Source of the DNA: Bacteroidia bacterium
GTDB lineage: Bacteria; Bacteroidota; Bacteroidia; Cytophagales; Cyclobacteriaceae
Direction: 5' to 3'
DNA: 64,000 bases
Assembly (NCBI GenBank): GCA_030425425.1
Contig: JAUIAO010000004.1
Coordinates: forward strand, 62,001 to 126,000
Below the pieces are notes generated by a model. That model was not told the DNA's origin, did not search any database, and saw only the letters and a program-made list of their open reading frames with translations. A program made the position numbers and the translations under genes. Positions 59,602 through 64,000 of the stretch are shown here, one piece after another. Numbering within the stretch: position 1 is the stretch's first letter; the number at the start of each line of letters is the position of its first letter.

Positions 59602-62163
59602 TTAGTATTGGTTGTCGAAGAAGTTTAAATAGGCTGATATGTCTTTTGTCTTGTAAAAGATGTCAAAATTATCCTCAGTAATAACAAAGCTGTGAATCTT
59701 TTCGCCTTTATGTTTTTCATTGAGACTCATTTCATTCGAAAACAATTTGAAAAAGGCGTTTGCACTGGTTTTGCCCGGAAATTCGTTTATCAGTAACATG
59801 GCATTATTCTCATCTAAGACGAGGTTACCCGTGCTGAGCTTAAAATTATTAGAATTGAGGTATTCATCAACTTCATTTGTGATTTGATTTGCTAGTTCAT
59901 CTTTATTAGCATAGATGATGACCATATAATGTTTTTGATCGAAATACTTGATGAATTTAGCTTTAGCACTGTTGTAAAGGTTGATTTGATAACTTTCACT
60001 AGCTTCTACCAGCTGATTGGCATATTCCAGAAGTTCACTGTCTGGATAAGTTTTGATGAAATTATTAAGTTCAAATTCATATTTAACCTGCCCATCCATT
60101 TCGCCCATGTTAAGAACATTCAGTAATGCCAGGTGATCCCCAAATTTGTTTTCAGGAAAGGCTTGAAGTGCACTGTCCGCTAACATTTTGCTTCCCTTAT
60201 AATCACCAGATTTGTGCAGCGCGTAGGCTTGGGTATATATTTTCTTGAGCTGCTCCGTGGCTGCATGGCTTTCTTCTCGATAATTCGGATTGTCTATTAG
60301 TTTGGCATAGATAGATTCAGGGTATTTCTCCTTTAATTCATTAGCTTTTATTTCGGCAATGGATGCAAAGTCAGGTTTATATAAAAGGTACAATTGATAT
60401 AACACTTCCGGGATGTGCTCTGAATCAGGAAATCTGGTTAACTCTGATTCGAACGTTTCTATAGCGTTCGATTTTTCTTCAAGGTTGAAATTGTAAATAT
60501 TCCCCAGCTGATACAATGCTTCATCTACTTCGGATAACAATTGATTTACTTCATCCTCTGTTTGAGGAATATTGCTGATCAAATCATTGACTTTTTGGTC
60601 TTGAGCTTCTTCCTCAGTCAATTCAATAACCGGTTCTTCGTTTTCTTTCGAATCTCCTTCGATAATTTCTTCTTGATTTTCACCTGATTTAGTCAATATT
60701 CTCCAATTATCTTCAAGAGGTCTATTCCCCCATTTTCTTTTGAATTCTGCTATCCCTTTAGAAACAATCGCAGGACTGTAGAAATACCAATTGGCACCTT
60801 CACCTATAGATGTGTTTATTAAGCTTCCTCCTTGTTGGTCAAAAACGGAGGCTTGTCGCATTGCGATTTCGTCTCGTTTTTTCTGTTTTTCTAATTTTTC
60901 TTTCTCTTTCAGTTCTTGTTGTGCTATTTCAGCTTTTGCAATAGATATCAACGAGTCAATGGGTAGTTTTGAGAGGTTTATAAGACTGTCATTCGTTCTT
61001 ACAATAGTGAGTTGTTTGATGAATTCATCCAGAATTTCCTGACGCTTTTTAATCTTATCGAAATTTTCTTCATCCTTAGGCATGATTTGAACAGTGCTGT
61101 CGTAATATGCTTGTGCCAATTCAAAATTTCTTAGGCTGTCATAGTAGATACTACCAAGACTAAGGTAGGAATAGGCCTTTTGTCTTTGGTTCTTTACCGA
61201 TGACTGAATGGATTCTTCAAAATAATCTATGGCTTGTTCGAGATCCCCTTTTTTAAGCTCAAAACGAGCCATTTCGTAATAGATTTTGTCTTTGTATTCC
61301 AGGTTCTTAGGATCTTTGAGTAATTTTTTAAAGTATTTTCTAATTTTTTTCAGATCGCCTGAGGCGGTTAATTGAGAAACTTGAGCCATGTTCAGTTTCG
61401 CATAAAAGGATAATTCATAAGAGGGATTATTTTTCAAACATTGCTGATAGTAATTGTATGCTTCAGCTTCAAACCCTAGCTGTTGATATACTTGCCCAAC
61501 GATGAAATTTATTCTTGCCCTCTTTGGCCCTTTGGTCATTAGAGCCTCTGCAATGACCAGGTTTTGTACTGTCTGGTCAAGGTCTTTTCTCTTTTGATAT
61601 AGGTAGGCGCGAACTTTACTCAGCTCCCTTAAATTTTTATTATTCAGCTGTTCTTTTTTCAAAAAATCTGAAACGGCTATTGCATTGTTTATTTCATTGA
61701 AATCCACAAAAGTCTTAATGAGTTCTATCAATGCTTCATGTCTTGCAGCATCATCATTGCCATGTTTATTGACATATTTATAAGTTTCAATAGCATCTGC
61801 ATATTCAAGAGAATAATATCTCGCTTTACCTACCAGGATATAAGAATCGTCCTCCCATCTCGAATTCGGGTGCCGTTGAATCGCTATAGACGCCTTTTCT
61901 ATGCAGTCCTCTATTTGTGTTTCTACAGTTTTGGCATCATTAGAATCTATAGGTATATAGATAGGTAATATCTTATTGTAGTTCCATTGATATTTATCAT
62001 GAAGAGAACTTTCGATTTCGATCATTCTCTCATTAGCAATGAAATAGGCATTATAGTGGGCAGTTATATTATTATAACTTGCCCCTACAGGTCCAGTACC
62101 TAATTTACATCCCTGTGAAAAAAGGATGAAGATGAACAAATAAATGATGAGATTAGTGCGCAC
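59602..62163 (-). CDS. porW: PorW/SprE-type TPR lipoprotein of type IX secretion
   Basis: The GTG at 62163 gives a lipoprotein signal (VRTNLIIYLFIFILFSQGCKLG); the frame extends to a TTG at 62229. The 853-residue product begins ITAHYNAYFIANERMIEIE, typical of SprE/PorW, followed by many TPR repeats (EDDSYILVGKARYYSLEYADAI, KGDLEQAIDYFEESI, GDYKGSKMLADSAL). The centre has a Lys/Glu coiled coil (about 415-445) and an acidic linker. PorW connects the T9SS rings to the translocon in Porphyromonas; SprE is needed for gliding in Flavobacterium. Confidence 0.88.
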   Translation of the reverse strand: MRTNLIIYLFIFILFSQGCKLGTGPVGASYNNITAHYNAYFIANERMIEIESSLHDKYQWNYNKILPIYIPIDSNDAKTVETQIEDCIEKASIAIQRHPNSRWEDDSYILVGKARYYSLEYADAIETYKYVNKHGNDDAARHEALIELIKTFVDFNEINNAIAVSDFLKKEQLNNKNLRELSKVRAYLYQKRKDLDQTVQNLVIAEALMTKGPKRARINFIVGQVYQQLGFEAEAYNYYQQCLKNNPSYELSFYAKLNMAQVSQLTASGDLKKIRKYFKKLLKDPKNLEYKDKIYYEMARFELKKGDLEQAIDYFEESIQSSVKNQRQKAYSYLSLGSIYYDSLRNFELAQAYYDSTVQIMPKDEENFDKIKKRQEILDEFIKQLTIVRTNDSLINLSKLPIDSLISIAKAEIAQQELKEKEKLEKQKKRDEIAMRQASVFDQQGGSLINTSIGEGANWYFYSPAIVSKGIAEFKRKWGNRPLEDNWRILTKSGENQEEIIEGDSKENEEPVIELTEEEAQDQKVNDLISNIPQTEDEVNQLLSEVDEALYQLGNIYNFNLEEKSNAIETFESELTRFPDSEHIPEVLYQLYLLYKPDFASIAEIKANELKEKYPESIYAKLIDNPNYREESHAATEQLKKIYTQAYALHKSGDYKGSKMLADSALQAFPENKFGDHLALLNVLNMGEMDGQVKYEFELNNFIKTYPDSELLEYANQLVEASESYQINLYNSAKAKFIKYFDQKHYMVIIYANKDELANQITNEVDEYLNSNNFKLSTGNLVLDENNAMLLINEFPGKTSANAFFKLFSNEMSLNEKHKGEKIHSFVITEDNFDIFYKTKDISAYLNFFDNQY

Positions 62164-62262
62164 AATTGATTTTTGCAAATTAACGATTATCTCAAAACAA
62201 TCTTGTAAAGATAAACGAGTGGGGTTCAATAAATTTGAGGTTGAAAATTAAATAGTTTCATT

Positions 62263-63129
62263 TTGGCACCAAAAAAGACTTTATATAATTGGCTAACAAA
62301 TCGATATCTTCTCATTATTCGTAATGAAGAAAATTTTGCGGAGAAGAAAACGATTATTTTTAATTATGCAAGGCTTATTCTACTACTAACACTGGCGTTT
62401 GTGGTAACCTTATTACTCTCAGTATATATTGTTACTGTTGTGCTTGAAGAATGGCTGGATCCAAGGTATGCTATGATCCAATCGAATAAACAACTAGTAG
62501 ATCTAACGATGAAGATCGATTCGATGGAATACGAAATGAGTCTCAAAGATCAATACGTCAACAATATTAGAAGGATAATTGGAGGAGATGTAGATGCTAT
62601 AGAGGAACTATCGAATGCTGATATTACTGATGAAAGTGGCAACTATGAAGTAGCATATCAGGAGTCTATCATGCCTATAGACTCACAATTCAGGGCTGAG
62701 TTTGAAAATCAGGATTTGGATGTTCTTACTTACGAATCAAACAGAACACAGGAATTTCGGGAATTGTACTTGTTTGCTCCAATTGAGGGGTTGATAAGTG
62801 ATGGTTATGATCCAAAGAACGACCATTTCGGAGTTGATCTGGTGGCTAACGAAAATGAACCTGTAAAAAGTACAGCAGATGGTGTGGTGATTTTTTCTAG
62901 CTGGACGCTGGATGGGGGCTATGTCATTGGTATACAGCATCGTGGCAACCTCATATCAGTATATAAACACAATTCGGAAATATTGAAAAACGTTGGTAGT
63001 TTTGTAAGTGCAGGAGAGGTGATTTCTATCATTGGTAATACAGGGGAGCTTACTTCTGGGCCACATTTACATTTCGAACTGTGGCACAATGGTAGTTCGG
63101 TGAACCCACAAGAACTCATTGCGTTTTAA
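62263..63129 (+). CDS. Membrane-anchored M23 peptidase
   Basis: A 288-residue protein starting from a TTG at 62263, since no ATG precedes the conserved part. One membrane helix at about 38-62, a coiled linker, and the M23 domain: GLISDGYDPKNDHFGVDL with the zinc His and Asp, GVVIFSSWTLDGGYVIGIQH, and SGPHLHFELWHNG with the HxH motif. All zinc ligands are present, so it should hydrolyse peptidoglycan cross-bridges. Next to bactofilin, a pairing seen in other bacteria where M23 peptidases and bactofilins set cell shape. Confidence 0.9.
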   Translation: MAPKKTLYNWLTNRYLLIIRNEENFAEKKTIIFNYARLILLLTLAFVVTLLLSVYIVTVVLEEWLDPRYAMIQSNKQLVDLTMKIDSMEYEMSLKDQYVNNIRRIIGGDVDAIEELSNADITDESGNYEVAYQESIMPIDSQFRAEFENQDLDVLTYESNRTQEFRELYLFAPIEGLISDGYDPKNDHFGVDLVANENEPVKSTADGVVIFSSWTLDGGYVIGIQHRGNLISVYKHNSEILKNVGSFVSAGEVISIIGNTGELTSGPHLHFELWHNGSSVNPQELIAF

Positions 63130-63153
63130 AAGAGTATATAAATAGCATTAATA

Positions 63154-63570
63154 ATGTTCAATAAACAGGATCAGAAGGTGGCAGACGAAATGACAAATTC
63201 CAATAACATCATTGGAAAAGGAACAATTCTAGAAGGAAGTGTTGAGACTTTTGGAAACATCAGAATCGAAGGTAAAGTAATTGGAAATATCAAGACTAAG
63301 TCTAAGGTTGCTCTTGGTCAATCATCTCAAGTAGAGGGAAGTATTCTTGCTCAGAATGCAGAGGTAGCCGGACATGTGGTAGGTACAGTAGAGATTACAG
63401 ACGTGCTAGTTCTAAAGCCTACAGCCGTCATTGAAGGTGACATTATTACTAATAAGTTGATTGTTGAATCTGGAGCGGTATTTAATGGTGGATGTAAGAT
63501 GGGTGGAAAATCCAAAGAAATAAAAATTGGAAAATCAGAAGAAAAAACCTTACTCAAAGCCCAATCCTGA
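63154..63570 (+). CDS. Bactofilin
   Basis: A 138-residue polymer-forming protein: NNIIGKGTILEGSVETFGNIRIEGKVIGNI, SILAQNAEVAGHVVGTVE and VLKPTAVIEGDIITNKLIVESGAVFNGG, the repeated strands of a beta-helix. Bactofilins form cytoskeletal filaments that position envelope enzymes; the neighbouring M23 peptidase is a likely client. The last 44 bases overlap the atpZ frame. Confidence 0.94.
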   Translation: MFNKQDQKVADEMTNSNNIIGKGTILEGSVETFGNIRIEGKVIGNIKTKSKVALGQSSQVEGSILAQNAEVAGHVVGTVEITDVLVLKPTAVIEGDIITNKLIVESGAVFNGGCKMGGKSKEIKIGKSEEKTLLKAQS

Positions 63571-63769
63571 TAAAGAATCAGGATTAAATTCCTACGCAAA
63601 ACTTACTGGACTAACTTTCGAAGTTCTTGCTCTCAACTTGCTTATTATAGGAGCAGGATACTATTTAAATCTGTGGCTAGGGTTCAAATTTCCCTGGGTG
63701 CTTTTGATTTTCATTTTTCTGGCAGTAGGTGCTACCATCTTCTATCTGTTAAAAAGGCTCAATAATTGA
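63527..63769 (+). CDS. atpZ: AtpZ/AtpI-family membrane protein
   Basis: An 80-residue protein with a basic N-terminus and two helices (LTFEVLALNLLIIGAGYYLNLWLG and FPWVLLIFIFLAVGATIFYLLKRL). This is the AtpZ/AtpI family at the head of ATP synthase operons. The only available start is a TTG at 63527, inside bactofilin, giving a 44-base overlap; the conserved part begins at AKLTGL. Confidence 0.82.
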   Translation: MENQKKKPYSKPNPDKESGLNSYAKLTGLTFEVLALNLLIIGAGYYLNLWLGFKFPWVLLIFIFLAVGATIFYLLKRLNN

Positions 63770-64000
63770 TCAAACAAATTCTCGTAAGTTTTGGCTTTTC
63801 TGCCGTTTTGTTGTTGATATTTCATTTGATAAACGAGCCGATTCTCAATGGTTGGCTGCATGTTTATTTCCCGATTTTGGTGTATTTCTTTTTTTTCCAG
63901 TCCGTTATGGTGATCTGGTTAGGAGATCTGGCAAGGAAAGATAACTGGCAAAGTGCCACACCAATCATGACTGGTCTGGCCATTCGATTTTTATTGACAT
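63766..64000 (+). CDS. Membrane protein (partial), probable ATP synthase-linked protein
   Basis: The frame starts with TTG at 63766, overlapping the atpZ stop by 4 bases (TTGA), and runs off the window end. The visible 78 residues have two hydrophobic helices (ILVSFGFSAVLLLIFHLI and VYFPILVYFFFFQSVMVIWLG) and a third beginning. In Bacteroidota a small membrane protein commonly lies between atpZ and atpB; this is the likely identity by position. Function otherwise unknown. Confidence 0.65.
   Translation, partial: MIKQILVSFGFSAVLLLIFHLINEPILNGWLHVYFPILVYFFFFQSVMVIWLGDLARKDNWQSATPIMTGLAIRFLLT

Overview
This window reads as chromosomal DNA of a gliding marine-type Bacteroidota, most likely of the order Cytophagales. 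The reasons are direct. It carries a complete gldK-gldL-gldM-gldN (porKLMN) type IX secretion core with a PorP/SprF gene before it and a PorW/SprE gene after it, a separate gldB, TonB-dependent receptors with N-terminal carboxypeptidase-regulatory domains, LytS/LytTR signalling, a DUF4271-hemD pair, and promoters of the TTTG-N19-TAnnTTTG type. No rRNA, tRNA, CRISPR array, prophage or intact insertion sequence was seen.

Layout. 1-4 kb: end of an imelysin-like gene, an HTTM-domain protein and a TonB receptor, probably an iron-linked outer-membrane operon. 4-14 kb: housekeeping genes (cyclophilin-type isomerase lipoprotein, M1 peptidase, L28, ornithine aminotransferase, gldB, a glycosyltransferase, a von Willebrand A-like protein). 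14-16 kb: amtB-glnB ammonium uptake and a 468-base intergenic region with an ordered array of TGGCAG sites. 16.4-18.9 kb: arsenic module arsR-arsM-arsO with two near-identical operators. 18.9-22.1 kb: an accessory island with an N-terminally truncated RHS toxin tip, a lipoprotein that may be its immunity protein, HicAB, and a YoeB-type toxin with its antitoxin. 22-26 kb: DksA-like protein, MoxR ATPase, PAS-PP2C phosphatase and a hemerythrin-like protein. 25.6-29.7 kb: acidic beta-helix-like lipoprotein plus TonB receptor. 29.8-37.7 kb: HAD hydrolase, SDR, LOG-like protein, uvrA and a LytS/LytTR pair. 38-44.8 kb: a sulfur-linked electron transfer cluster (octaheme cytochrome, membrane cytochrome b, three rhodanese proteins, porin) facing a divergent Crp/Fnr regulator. 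45-50 kb: hemW, an Omp85 protein, DUF4271, hemD. 50-62 kb: porP, gldKLMN, and on the other strand porW-pbp1A-uvrC. 62-64 kb: M23 peptidase, bactofilin, atpZ and the start of a further membrane protein, probably leading into an ATP synthase operon.

The most interesting parts are the RHS fragment, which carries a His...Ser-x-Gly-Cys arrangement like L,D-transpeptidases and is followed by a lipoprotein; the rhodanese/octaheme cluster; a structured dispersed repeat found at 17.7 and 37.8 kb; the paired ArsR operators; and the four-site TGGCAG array upstream of amtB. All functional assignments come from reading motifs and family resemblance by eye; no database search was run.
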